From contig JBNKWZ010000022.1 of NCBI GenBank assembly GCA_050300015.1, positions 1 through 29,433 of the forward strand: a stretch of DNA of 29,433 bases, given 5' to 3'. The notes under the pieces were generated by a model that saw only the letters and a program-made list of their open reading frames with translations, had not been told where the DNA came from and ran no database searches. The translations under genes were made by a program, and so were the position numbers. Positions 1-7,837 of the stretch are shown in pieces (positions within the stretch are counted from its first letter, which is position 1; every line of letters starts with the position of its first letter). The DNA is from CAYZQH01 sp050300015 (lineage in GTDB: Bacteria; Pseudomonadota; Gammaproteobacteria; Pseudomonadales; Cellvibrionaceae).

Positions 1-468
1 GACAAAAACCGGGTGTGCATTGCAGGCGCTAGCTACGGCGGCTATGCAGCCTTGGCCAACGGCGCAAAAACACCCGAGAAGTACCGGTGTATTGTGTCCA
101 TAAACGGGATTGGCAACATGCTGGACTTGATGAATAAGGACAAACACGACTACGGCAAGTACCACTCTTGGATTAAAACATTAAAGCAATATGTGGATAC
201 AGACGAAGCCGATAGAAAGGCGTTTAAGGCCATTTCACCTTATTACATGGTAGATCAATACCAAGCGCCCGTGCTGTTGATTCACGGTGAAAATGACGCA
301 CGTGTGGATATAGAGCAATCTAAAGATATGCTCTCTCGCCTCAAAAAGGCCGATAAGGCGGTAACTTTTATTGAGCTAGAAGAGGACAACCATTACCTAC
401 AAAAAAACGCCACTCGATTGAAAACGTTAACCGCAGCTGTGAATTTCATCGACCAACACCTTCAATGA
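1..468 (+). CDS. Prolyl oligopeptidase family (S9) peptidase, C-terminal part
   Basis: The gene begins before the window; the frame is open from base 1, so the GTG at 13 is internal. The visible 155 residues are the end of an alpha/beta-hydrolase catalytic domain of the S9 family. The nucleophile elbow reads GASYGG, with the serine as catalytic residue. The usual Asp lies in the segment HGENDARVDIEQS and the catalytic His in DNHYLQ, so the full Ser-Asp-His triad is present in the expected order and spacing. Family members cleave short peptides, often in the periplasm, but any signal peptide and the propeller domain lie outside the window. Exact substrate class cannot be told from this fragment. 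No clear terminator follows the TGA stop. Confidence 0.9.
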   Translation, partial: DKNRVCIAGASYGGYAALANGAKTPEKYRCIVSINGIGNMLDLMNKDKHDYGKYHSWIKTLKQYVDTDEADRKAFKAISPYYMVDQYQAPVLLIHGENDARVDIEQSKDMLSRLKKADKAVTFIELEEDNHYLQKNATRLKTLTAAVNFIDQHLQ

Positions 469-1097
469 CCTATTCACAACAAAATCATCATCTTAAGGAT
501 ACGCGGCATGTTCACGCAGTCGAGGACACGCCGCTTCCACAGTTGAGCTCACATCACACCTCACGCAAACACCTGCTCCAACCGCCGCACCCAAAGCATC
601 ATAATGATAACCAAAACACCCGCCAATGTGAGTACAACACCCAGACCCACTACCCCAAAAGCCGCCCAGGTTATAGTAGATTCTCACAGGAAAACGCGTA
701 GGATAAGTAACAATTTTGGGTCAGAACTTCCATCATATGAAAGGGGCGAGGCAAAACTATCGGCAACAAATTGGTTCTGATTATGTGGTAATCCCTTCGT
801 CAGTGACGTCCCACCACTCACCTTCTCTCTGTTTCAACGCCAATCAGTGACCAGGCTCATGCTTGCGTAGAAGCAATCCCGAATTATCATATTAAATGAT
901 TTTTAATGGGGTAAAATGTCTCATTTTTTTAAGCCGGTTCACGCCCTTAAGCAATATGCGATCTGTTTCATTGACGCTCCCGGTAGGCTACATCAATACT
1001 ACTTTGTATACACCGCGAACACCTGTTCGCTAAGCATAAAGACTGCTTGTTACTGGCTTCACCGCCTTTTGGATGAGCACCCAACTAGAGCCACACA
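469..1097. other. Gene-poor intergenic region
   Basis: No convincing gene is present. Short open frames at 465-701 (+), 493-687 (-) and 916-1101 (+) have no recognisable sequence. One minus-strand frame, roughly 561-675, encodes a stretch resembling a single membrane helix (WAAFGVVGLGVV, then LAGVLVIIMMLW, then RRLEQVFA and stop) but has no good start, and may be a decayed gene end. The sequence upstream of 1098 is AT-rich near 890-920 and could hold the promoter for the next gene; no box stands out. Confidence 0.5.
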
Positions 1098-3461
1098 ATG
1101 AACAATAAAATCCTGTTATTGGTGATAATCTGCTGCTCACTGCTACAAGCCTGCGGCGGGACCGAAGACGGCATATCCTCATCTGGCTCTTCATCGGGCG
1201 GCATGGGCAGCTCCAGCAGCGGCGCGCCAATGGATGAACTTAACGCGCGATTGCTGTACTCAGAGAAATCCTGCGAAAACTGCCACGGCCCTACAGGAGA
1301 CGACAGCGACGCCCCCATTCATGTATCGCGCTGGACGCGCGCGACATTAATCGACAAAATCCGCACAGATATGCCATTGGGCGCCCCCGATCAATGTAAC
1401 GCCATCTGTGCTCAAACCCTGGCAGATTACATCCTAAGCTGGGAGCAAACTGAAGCCGGGCAAGCGGTTGTGGCCATCAACGTTGGCGGCGATGCCTTGA
1501 CTACTCAGGCGGGTGTCGCCTATGAAGGCGATGCCGGCGCATCACAAGGTACCATCGGTAATTCCACCACCTCCGTGGCTGGCACAAGTGACCCGGAAAT
1601 CTACAGGAGTGACCGCTGGTCGCCCTCACTCAGTTATGAACTGGCGGTAGCCCCAGGTTTGTACGACCTCACACTGCAGTTTGCGGAGTCGTATTGGGAG
1701 CAAAATGGCTCACGCGTGTTTGACATATTTGTGGAGGGTTTACAGGTAGCCTCCAATATCGATCTATACGCAGCGGCAGGATCCAATCAAGCCCATGACG
1801 TGACCCTCTCAAAACTGCCCATTTCAGACGGTGCCTTATCCTTAGAGCTTGTAGCCACCGAAGACAATGTAACGTTATCGGGCATTTTGGTCACCACCTC
1901 CGGCGCAGCATTTGCCGACTATGAAGACGACCCTGACCGCGTGGGTCCATTGCCACTACGACGCTTAAACCGCCATGAATACAACAACACGGTAAAAGAC
2001 TTGTTATTGATTAACGAAACCGCTACTGACCTGGTGTCGTTTCCCTCTGAGCCCAAAACGAATTTTCCCTTTCCTCGCTTTAATGACGGCATGTCGATTC
2101 TTGAACTGGAAAAATTTGCAGAGGCCGCTAATATTTTGGCGAGCCTCACCAATGTGCAGCAACACCTGCCCTGCACTGAGCAAACCCGAACATGTGCGCA
2201 AACGTTTATCAACCAGTTTGGCCAAAGGGCCTATCGCCGCCCCTTGGAAAACAATGAAGTACAAGGTTTATTAACCTTATTTGATACATTAGCATCCATC
2301 AACGGCAACTCTTTTGAAGACAACATCCGCTCGCTGATTGAAGCCATGCTGCAAAGCCCAGCTTTTTTATACCGCTGGGAAATAGGGCGAAGCGCACCCA
2401 CCACTGCCGGTCGCTACATACAACTCAACCAATATGAAATGGCCTCTCGTCTGTCTTATTTTATCTGGCGCTCAATGCCAGACGATGCCTTGCTCACTGC
2501 TGCCGCTGCAGGCCAACTCACCACAGAATCCGGCATTCGCGCACAAGTTCAAAGGATGTTGGAAAGCGATAAAGCCTACGCCTCCATTGCCTATTTTCCT
2601 GAATACTGGTTGCACTATGCAGGCCTCGCCGAACAACAAAAAAACGCTGTGGTTTACCCTGAATACACCGATGACTTAAAGCAAGCCATGCTGGAAGCCT
2701 CACGACGCTTTAGTGAACAAGTCTTATTAAAGGGGGATGGTTTGTTCAGTTCCTTACTCTTGAACTCGGATGCCTATATTAACCAATCCCTCGCCGCTCT
2801 GTACGGTGTGAGTGGCGTATCCGGGAGCCAGTTCCAGTGGGTGAATTTAAGCAGTGTGGACCGCAGCGGCCTGTTAACACGAGCAGCTTTTTTGGCAGCC
2901 ACCGGGGCATCCGATGGTTCCCTACCACCCAAACGTGGTGTAACCCTGTATAAAAATATGCTTTGCCGAGAAGTACCACCACCACCGGCCAATATTCCCA
3001 ACCCAGAACCCGCCTCCGCAGGGGGCACCACGCGCGAGCGCTTTGAAGCCCACGCCGACAACGATTGTGCAGCTTCTTGCCACACGTTATTCGATGATAT
3101 GGGTTTTGCATTCGAACACTATGGTGGCATTGGCGATTATCGCACCACAGACAATGGCCAGTCGGTAGACTCAAGCGGCACGCTCACCGCTGATGGCGCC
3201 ACTCAAAGCTTTAGCGACGCAAATGGCATATCCGCATTGCTTGCACAGAGTGTCGACGCGCAAAGTTGTTTTGCCGAAAACTGGATGAAGTATGCGCTGG
3301 ATAGAAACCTAGACGAAACCCTGGATTCGCCATCCGTGACACAATCAATAGATGCCTTCCGAGCCTCTACTGGGAACGTACGCATGCTGATCGAAGAAAT
3401 TGCGGTTTCGCGATCGTTTCGTTATCGCGTCCCCAGCCCAGGCAGCCAACTGGCGTTTTAA
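1098..3461 (+). CDS. DUF1592/DUF1588-type lipoprotein with heme-binding motifs and malectin-like domain
   Basis: A 787-residue exported protein. Residues 1-19 are a lipoprotein signal ending in LLQAC (Cys19), followed by a Ser/Gly linker (about 26-42). A c-type heme site CENCH lies at 59-63, with a possible axial Met92 in DMPLG. About 125-265 resembles a malectin-type beta-sandwich (start VAINVGGDA, core YDLTLQFAE). The rest carries the Planctomycete-type series: DUF1587 (RRLNRHEYNNTVKDLL, about 285), DUF1595 (about 365-400), DUF1592 (about 410-570), DUF1588 (RSGLLTRAAFLAATGA, about 590) and DUF1585 near the C-terminus. A second, non-canonical CX3CH motif sits at 657-662. Families of this kind usually pair with a DUF1552 protein, as here 48 bases downstream. 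Biochemical function is unknown; an envelope redox or polymer-related role is inference. Domain calls are by recognition, not search. Confidence 0.88.
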   Translation: MNNKILLLVIICCSLLQACGGTEDGISSSGSSSGGMGSSSSGAPMDELNARLLYSEKSCENCHGPTGDDSDAPIHVSRWTRATLIDKIRTDMPLGAPDQCNAICAQTLADYILSWEQTEAGQAVVAINVGGDALTTQAGVAYEGDAGASQGTIGNSTTSVAGTSDPEIYRSDRWSPSLSYELAVAPGLYDLTLQFAESYWEQNGSRVFDIFVEGLQVASNIDLYAAAGSNQAHDVTLSKLPISDGALSLELVATEDNVTLSGILVTTSGAAFADYEDDPDRVGPLPLRRLNRHEYNNTVKDLLLINETATDLVSFPSEPKTNFPFPRFNDGMSILELEKFAEAANILASLTNVQQHLPCTEQTRTCAQTFINQFGQRAYRRPLENNEVQGLLTLFDTLASINGNSFEDNIRSLIEAMLQSPAFLYRWEIGRSAPTTAGRYIQLNQYEMASRLSYFIWRSMPDDALLTAAAAGQLTTESGIRAQVQRMLESDKAYASIAYFPEYWLHYAGLAEQQKNAVVYPEYTDDLKQAMLEASRRFSEQVLLKGDGLFSSLLLNSDAYINQSLAALYGVSGVSGSQFQWVNLSSVDRSGLLTRAAFLAATGASDGSLPPKRGVTLYKNMLCREVPPPPANIPNPEPASAGGTTRERFEAHADNDCAASCHTLFDDMGFAFEHYGGIGDYRTTDNGQSVDSSGTLTADGATQSFSDANGISALLAQSVDAQSCFAENWMKYALDRNLDETLDSPSVTQSIDAFRASTGNVRMLIEEIAVSRSFRYRVPSPGSQLAF

Positions 3462-3509
3462 GCCCCACATTTAAGTGGTATTACTTCAACCCAAAGTGAC
3501 CAAACAGTG

Positions 3510-4781
3510 ATGAAAAAGCCAAGCCATTATTCAAGACGCGATTTTCTGAAAAAATTTGGGATGAGCACCGCCATGTTACCCCTCCTGGAAAGCGACCTGG
3601 TGTTTTCACAAACCAATGGCGCACCGCAACGCTTGGTGTGCATTACCATGTGTAACGGCAACGATGTGAATGACTTTCACGCCTTTCATTCCGGCAACAG
3701 TTACACCTTAAGCCCCTTAAACCCGTTCAAAAATGACGTGACCACAATTCGCGGATTGGGCATGAAAATAATGGTGGACCAAGGAGACGAATGGTCGGGG
3801 CACGGTTCACACCCCTGCGCACTGACCGGTAGTCACACCGGAGGCTTTACTGCGTCATCTAAGAATGCCTCTATCGACCAGATGGTCGCCGACCATATTG
3901 CCCAAACCACACAGCTACCACGCAAATTGCTCAATTTGGGCGTGCGTTCCGAGCGCGATGGGCGCAACACCAGTTGGCGTGCTGCAGGCCAACCCAATCC
4001 TAATGAGACCGACTCACGCAGTTTGTTTAACAGTTTGTTTGGCAGCCCAATACTGACCACCGACCAACTGGATGAAACCGCCCGTAAACAAGCCAGCATT
4101 CTGGATTTTGTGGGGAGCGAGCTGGAGACCTTTGGCCGAAGAATGGGGATGGAAGACCGTATTAAAATACAAGCGCACTTAAACGCCGTACGCGAAATGG
4201 AACTGAGACTGGCGTCAGCTGGCTCCGGAGGTGCCTGCTCAACGCCGGATGTAGACACTTCAGACTATGTACCCGCTCGTATGGACGCCATGTTTCGGAT
4301 GATGGGTGCAGCCTTACGATGCGACTATACCCGCGTCATCACCATGGAATTGTATGATAATGGTGGCGGCAATGGTAATACCTTTCCCTGGATAAACATC
4401 AACAACGATTACCACCAAATTGCCCACCAAGAAATTGGTTCACCACAAGACAAACGCAATATCGACAAGTGGTTGTTTGAACAAATTGCCATATTGCTAA
4501 ACGAATTGGACGGGCCAGATGGCAATGGTGAACGGCTGTTGGACAACACCCTGGTAATGGTTGGCAATGATATGAACAGCGGCAGCAACCATTGGGTAGG
4601 AGAAATTAATTACGCCCTGGTAGGCAGCGCTGGTGGAAAAATTCGAACCGGTATACAAGTGAACGCAGGGCAACGCCAACCGCACAACCTGTTGTTAACC
4701 TCTGTTGTGAATGCATTTGGCATTAATGTGAACCAAGTGGGTGAGCGCTACGCAGGAAATTTACCGGATATTTTGGCATAA
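3510..4781 (+). CDS. DUF1552 family protein, Tat-exported
   Basis: A 423-residue protein. The N-terminus has a twin-arginine signal (SRRDFLKK, then a weakly hydrophobic stretch ending near DLVFSQ), so it is likely exported folded. The body matches DUF1552: VCITMCNGNDVNDFH near the start, GSHPCALTGSHTG, DYHQIAHQ and LVMVGNDMNSGSNHW near the end. These proteins are related to the DUF1501/sulfatase-like group and have no established reaction. The gene lies 48 bases after the DUF1592 gene on the same strand, the standard partnership for both families, so they are probably co-transcribed. A GTG directly precedes the chosen ATG in frame; I prefer the ATG at 3510, although no strong ribosome binding site discriminates. 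Confidence 0.9.
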   Translation: MKKPSHYSRRDFLKKFGMSTAMLPLLESDLVFSQTNGAPQRLVCITMCNGNDVNDFHAFHSGNSYTLSPLNPFKNDVTTIRGLGMKIMVDQGDEWSGHGSHPCALTGSHTGGFTASSKNASIDQMVADHIAQTTQLPRKLLNLGVRSERDGRNTSWRAAGQPNPNETDSRSLFNSLFGSPILTTDQLDETARKQASILDFVGSELETFGRRMGMEDRIKIQAHLNAVREMELRLASAGSGGACSTPDVDTSDYVPARMDAMFRMMGAALRCDYTRVITMELYDNGGGNGNTFPWININNDYHQIAHQEIGSPQDKRNIDKWLFEQIAILLNELDGPDGNGERLLDNTLVMVGNDMNSGSNHWVGEINYALVGSAGGKIRTGIQVNAGQRQPHNLLLTSVVNAFGINVNQVGERYAGNLPDILA

Positions 4782-4782
4782 A

Positions 4783-4802
4783 CCACCAATAAGCTTTGGT
4801 GG
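4783..4802. terminator. Weak hairpin between convergent genes
   Basis: A 6-bp stem CCACCA/TGGTGG with an 8-base loop begins right after the DUF1552 stop codon. No T-run follows on either strand. It sits between two converging genes, where a shared terminator is expected, but the case is structural only. A small palindrome CTTGTTAACAAG follows at about 4851. Confidence 0.3.
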
Positions 4803-4878
4803 CTAGGCATTGGTCTTGTTGGCTTGCTAAGGCATCTTATCCGAAAAATCTTGTTAACAAGTTAGCGCCTCTGGTTTG

Positions 4879-5937
4879 CTATTCCACTAACCGCAATTCG
4901 CCAAAGGCATCGGCATTAATGTAGCCTTGGTTCATTTGGTGACCCATAGAATCCACGGAGCCCATAAAGTGCTCACGCCCTCGGTTATTGGACGCCAACG
5001 GGCTATTCAAACACGCTTGATCTTGACCACAAAAATCGTTGTCGATGTACGACATGGTAAAACCCATCACATCGCCTGCGTGCAATGTGGTCCACACCAC
5101 ACTACTTTGATTGCCCAACGGTCCCTCGGCAGCCCAAACCGTAATTGCAATTTCCCACAGGGCATTGTTGTGACCAATATCCACTCGCGTGACCTCCACA
5201 TGGTCCGGCATCAAAGTGGGGCCGCCGTTCACACCGTCTACGGTTTTGCCCTCAGGTGTAATGTGATAGGCAAAAGCATTGGCCCAGTTATTATATTGGT
5301 GGCCGCCACCAGAGTTATCTGGGTCAAAAAAGATTTCGATAGTATCCTCGTTCCAAAATTCTCCGTGAATGGCATCACCCGTTGTGGGCGTATACACCAA
5401 ACGCTCATCTACGATTTTGGCCAAAATAAATAATTTACCCGGTTCAGTCACATTCCCACTGCCGTCGGCAATACCCGGTATCCACATCGCTTTATAACAC
5501 CCCAAATAGTCTTCGTCGGACGTGGGTGATTTTAGACTGTCGAACAACCAGGGAATATTCATGGCCTCCACATTGGCCATCGCCCAAACATCATCAACCA
5601 TGCCGTCTATCAGGGGTGCCGTCGGGGTTTTTATTGCTTCGTAATAATTGTCGGACCCCGCAGGTAAACTTGCGCAGCTGATGCCGGGGGTAACCACTTC
5701 AACCCCCACCAAGGCTCCACCGGAAGAACTGCTACTGGAAGACGAGCTTGTGCTGGAAGAGGACGAACTGCTAGAGCTGGATGAGCTGCTCGAACTAGAA
5801 CTGGATGAGCTACTCGACGACGAGCCGCTGGATGAACTCCCTCCTTGATTTTCGCCCATACAGCCGGCAAGCATTACGAGCAACCCGATGGACACCACAC
5901 GCGTGATTACCGGCTGTTGACCTAATAGATATAACAT
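4879..5937 (-). CDS. Polyserine-linker lipoprotein with CBM9-like domain
   Basis: A 352-residue exported protein. The frame opens at 5979, but the ATG at 5937 is preceded by GGAG at 8 bases and gives a proper lipoprotein signal (hydrophobic VVSIGLLVM, lipobox LAGC, Cys26), so it is the better start. A serine-rich linker of about 35 residues follows. The remainder resembles the family 9 carbohydrate-binding/DOMON-like fold: an early LIDGMVDDVWAMA segment, LFILAKIVDERL, and NEDTIEIFFDPDNSGG. Such modules bind sugars or act as envelope sensor/binding domains. There is no separate catalytic domain. It converges on the DUF1592-DUF1552 pair and may act on the same surface target; that link is inference. 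Polyserine linkers are characteristic of Cellvibrionaceae carbohydrate-active proteins. Confidence 0.85.
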   Translation of the reverse strand: MLYLLGQQPVITRVVSIGLLVMLAGCMGENQGGSSSSGSSSSSSSSSSSSSSSSSSSSSSSSTSSSSSSSSSGGALVGVEVVTPGISCASLPAGSDNYYEAIKTPTAPLIDGMVDDVWAMANVEAMNIPWLFDSLKSPTSDEDYLGCYKAMWIPGIADGSGNVTEPGKLFILAKIVDERLVYTPTTGDAIHGEFWNEDTIEIFFDPDNSGGGHQYNNWANAFAYHITPEGKTVDGVNGGPTLMPDHVEVTRVDIGHNNALWEIAITVWAAEGPLGNQSSVVWTTLHAGDVMGFTMSYIDNDFCGQDQACLNSPLASNNRGREHFMGSVDSMGHQMNQGYINADAFGELRLVE

Positions 5938-6162
5938 AAAAATTGCTCCATTCGCTCGCCTGCACGCGGGCACCCTCACAAACCATCACAAAAAACGTAA
6001 AGCCACCATTCAACTGGGTCGCCACTAATGCCGCAAAGTTTTAACGCTTCACGTTGTACGTGCTTGCCAGTGTAGTTTTACAACTCGTTTATCCTTAATG
6101 GCCAGTTATTTATAACCCGGTTCTTTTATAGAATTTTTTATGGGGTTCTAAATAGCTTTTAC

Positions 6163-6378
6163 AGATAGCCTCGTAATAGCATTAATATTAACCCGGCAAT
6201 GAAATAAATCTCCTATCTATTTCAATTCGCGCCGTTAAAATACTGGCGAGAATGTGTAAATTTCCTTTTATTTTAAGGGTTTGTATTGGCCGTTCCGACC
6301 AATGGCAGAACGTCCTTGTGCCACATCAACCCGATATGAAAGATTGCCGGGTTAATAGCGGGTTAATAGATAGCCTCG
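6163..6378. repeat. Direct repeats flanking element copy A
   Basis: The 11-bp sequence agatagcctcg occurs at 6163-6173 and again at 6368-6378, bracketing the 172-bp element. Directly after the right terminal repeat, the end sequence gcgggttaatag is repeated. These could be traces of insertion, of nested insertion, or of a larger unit boundary. The spacers between the direct repeats and the element (12 and 10 bases) make a simple target duplication unlikely. Confidence 0.5.
6186..6357 (+). mobile_element. 172-bp MITE-like element, copy A
   Basis: The element is bounded by perfect 15-bp inverted repeats, tattaacccggcaat at 6186-6200 and attgccgggttaata at 6343-6357. Copy B at 7575-7746, in the opposite orientation, is the same length and aligns without gaps; by hand count about 142 of 172 positions agree. 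Inside are a near-palindrome around attggcc...ccaat and, at the right end, a second partial copy of the terminal motif (caacccg facing cgggtt). There is no open frame. The terminal TA on both sides would fit TA target duplication as used by IS630/mariner-type transposases, making this a candidate non-autonomous element; the transposase assignment is inference. Confidence 0.8.
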
Positions 6379-6581
6379 CAGGCTCACCAAAGAAAAACCA
6401 CACAAGTCTATCACTTTAATCCATTTCAATGTCGCAGCGTTCACCGGAAGTACGAAACGTGAGACTTAGCGCACGCTGCATTCGTAAACTACGACAGAAT
6501 GTTTCCGGTAGCCACCAACCAGACATTCGCGTGTATTATTAAAAATAACTGTCGCTTTCTTACGAGGTTTTGTGCTCAACA

Positions 6582-7562
6582 CTAGCGCGCCAAAGTAATC
6601 AATTGTTCGATAAAGGCGTCTGTTTTAAGGTCGAGGTGTTGGCGAGCGGGGTCTTCTTCAAACCACTCAATGACTTCGCGAATACCATCGGCATAAGCAA
6701 TATTGGCTTTAAATTCAGGTACCAAGCGTTTGATTTTACTGTTGTCAAAAAGGGCTGAAACAGCCTTGTCGCCCAATAAAGTTCCTGTGTAGTCGGGGTC
6801 TAATTCACAGATTTTATCTGAAGTCACATGGACGATATCAATATCACAGCCCACCGCCCGTGCGGTCTGCTGATAGATTTCATTCCAAGATAAAAACGCA
6901 TCGCTGGTAATGTGAAAATCTTCACCTAGCGCCTGGGTATTACCCAACAAACCGCAAAACCCCAGAGCAAAATCTCTGGCGTGGGTGAGCGTCCACAAAG
7001 CATTACCGTCGCCCTGCACCACCACGGGTTTACCCGCTTTAATACGCGCAACCGTGGTGTACTCGGTCCAGCCACCGATGGTTAGGGGAATCACTCGCGA
7101 ATAGGTATGCGAAGGTCGCACAATGGTTACAGGAAACCCCGTCTTCTGGCAGGCGTGCATCAATGTGTTTTCCGCCGCGATTTTATCGCGGGAATATTGC
7201 CAATAAGGGTTGCGAAGAGGTGTGCGCTCGGTAATCACAGGCGTTGGCCCGGGATTTTGGTAGCAAGAAGCAGAACTGATAAACACGTATTGCTCGGTGT
7301 GGTGTTGGAATAACTGGATATCGCGGGCCACGTCTTCTGGTGTGAAGGCTATCCAATTCACCACCGCATCCCAGGTAGTGCCTTTTAGTACAGCTTGCGC
7401 CTGTTGGGCATTTTGAATGTCACATTGCAAAAAATGTGCACCAGGTAAATCTGTGCCTTGCCCAGTACGATTAAGCAGCCACAATTCGTGCCCTTGAGAT
7501 AAACACCTCTGGCTCACCGACAAACTGATATTGCCAGTACCACCAATCATTAAAATTTTCAT
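6582..7562 (-). CDS. NAD-dependent epimerase/dehydratase-like SDR protein
   Basis: A 326-residue extended/atypical short-chain dehydrogenase. The nucleotide-binding turn is GGTGNIS at residues 7-13 (the third glycine replaced by serine, common in this subgroup), directly after the first beta strand. The active-site tetrad elements are visible: SSAS at 96-99 and YSRDK at 123-127. No signal peptide is seen, so it is cytoplasmic. Substrate is probably a nucleotide sugar or related sugar, but the subgroup is too diverse for a firm call. Start: ATG with GAGG 8 bases upstream. That ribosome binding site lies 2 bases from the terminal repeat of element copy B, so the promoter must lie in or beyond the element. 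The gene stands alone between two inverted element copies. Confidence 0.85.
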   Translation of the reverse strand: MKILMIGGTGNISLSVSQRCLSQGHELWLLNRTGQGTDLPGAHFLQCDIQNAQQAQAVLKGTTWDAVVNWIAFTPEDVARDIQLFQHHTEQYVFISSASCYQNPGPTPVITERTPLRNPYWQYSRDKIAAENTLMHACQKTGFPVTIVRPSHTYSRVIPLTIGGWTEYTTVARIKAGKPVVVQGDGNALWTLTHARDFALGFCGLLGNTQALGEDFHITSDAFLSWNEIYQQTARAVGCDIDIVHVTSDKICELDPDYTGTLLGDKAVSALFDNSKIKRLVPEFKANIAYADGIREVIEWFEEDPARQHLDLKTDAFIEQLITLAR

Positions 7563-7574
7563 GGATTATGCCTC

Positions 7575-7746
7575 TATTAACCCGGCAATCTTTTATGTCG
7601 GGTTAATGCGGTACAAGGACGTGCCGCCATTGGCCGAAATGGCCAATGCAAACCTTTAAAACACAAGGAAATTCACACATTTCCACCGGTATTTTATGGG
7701 CGCGCAATTTATTAGATAGGAAATCTACTGAATTGCCGGGTTAATA
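7575..7746 (-). mobile_element. 172-bp MITE-like element, copy B (inverted)
   Basis: This is the inverted partner of copy A. It has the same perfect 15-bp ends (7575-7589 and 7732-7746) and the same length. Its internal hairpin is complete here, with CATTGGCC and GGCCAATG around a 5-base loop. On the minus strand its final 32 bases can also fold as TTAACCCG/CGGGTTAA. It forms almost the whole leader of the epimerase gene. TA is present at both outer edges, as in copy A. The longest stretch shared exactly with copy A is aaagattgccgggttaata. Confidence 0.8.
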
Positions 7747-7837
7747 GGCTGAATTCTCAACGTTTTGTAGAAAGCGCAACGCTCATACAGCAGAGCACCG
7801 ATCAATCGAATAAGCCATTGGGGCTTAAGCAGAGGTT

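Larger units (their letters stand above)
5938..6581. other. Intergenic region containing repeat element copy A
   Basis: No gene is visible. The stretch holds the 172-bp element at 6186-6357 (separate entry), short direct repeats around it, and a small hairpin AGCCT-CGC-AGGCT at 6372-6384. The part next to the CBM9 gene (5938-6180) is AT-rich and likely carries its promoter, but no box is convincing. Confidence 0.5.

Noticed and set aside
465..701. 78-residue His/Gln-rich frame after the peptidase
   Set aside because: Low-complexity composition typical of non-coding reading; no initiation signal.
5648..5848. Plus-strand frame rich in Glu/Leu/Asp opposite the CBM9 linker
   Set aside because: It is the antisense reading of the polyserine repeat; the same effect occurs at 25513-25752.
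6186..7746. The two 172-bp elements as integron attC sites around a gene cassette
   Set aside because: attC sites in an array share one orientation and have RYYYAAC/GTTRRRY boxes with an overall palindrome; these are inverted and the boxes do not fit.
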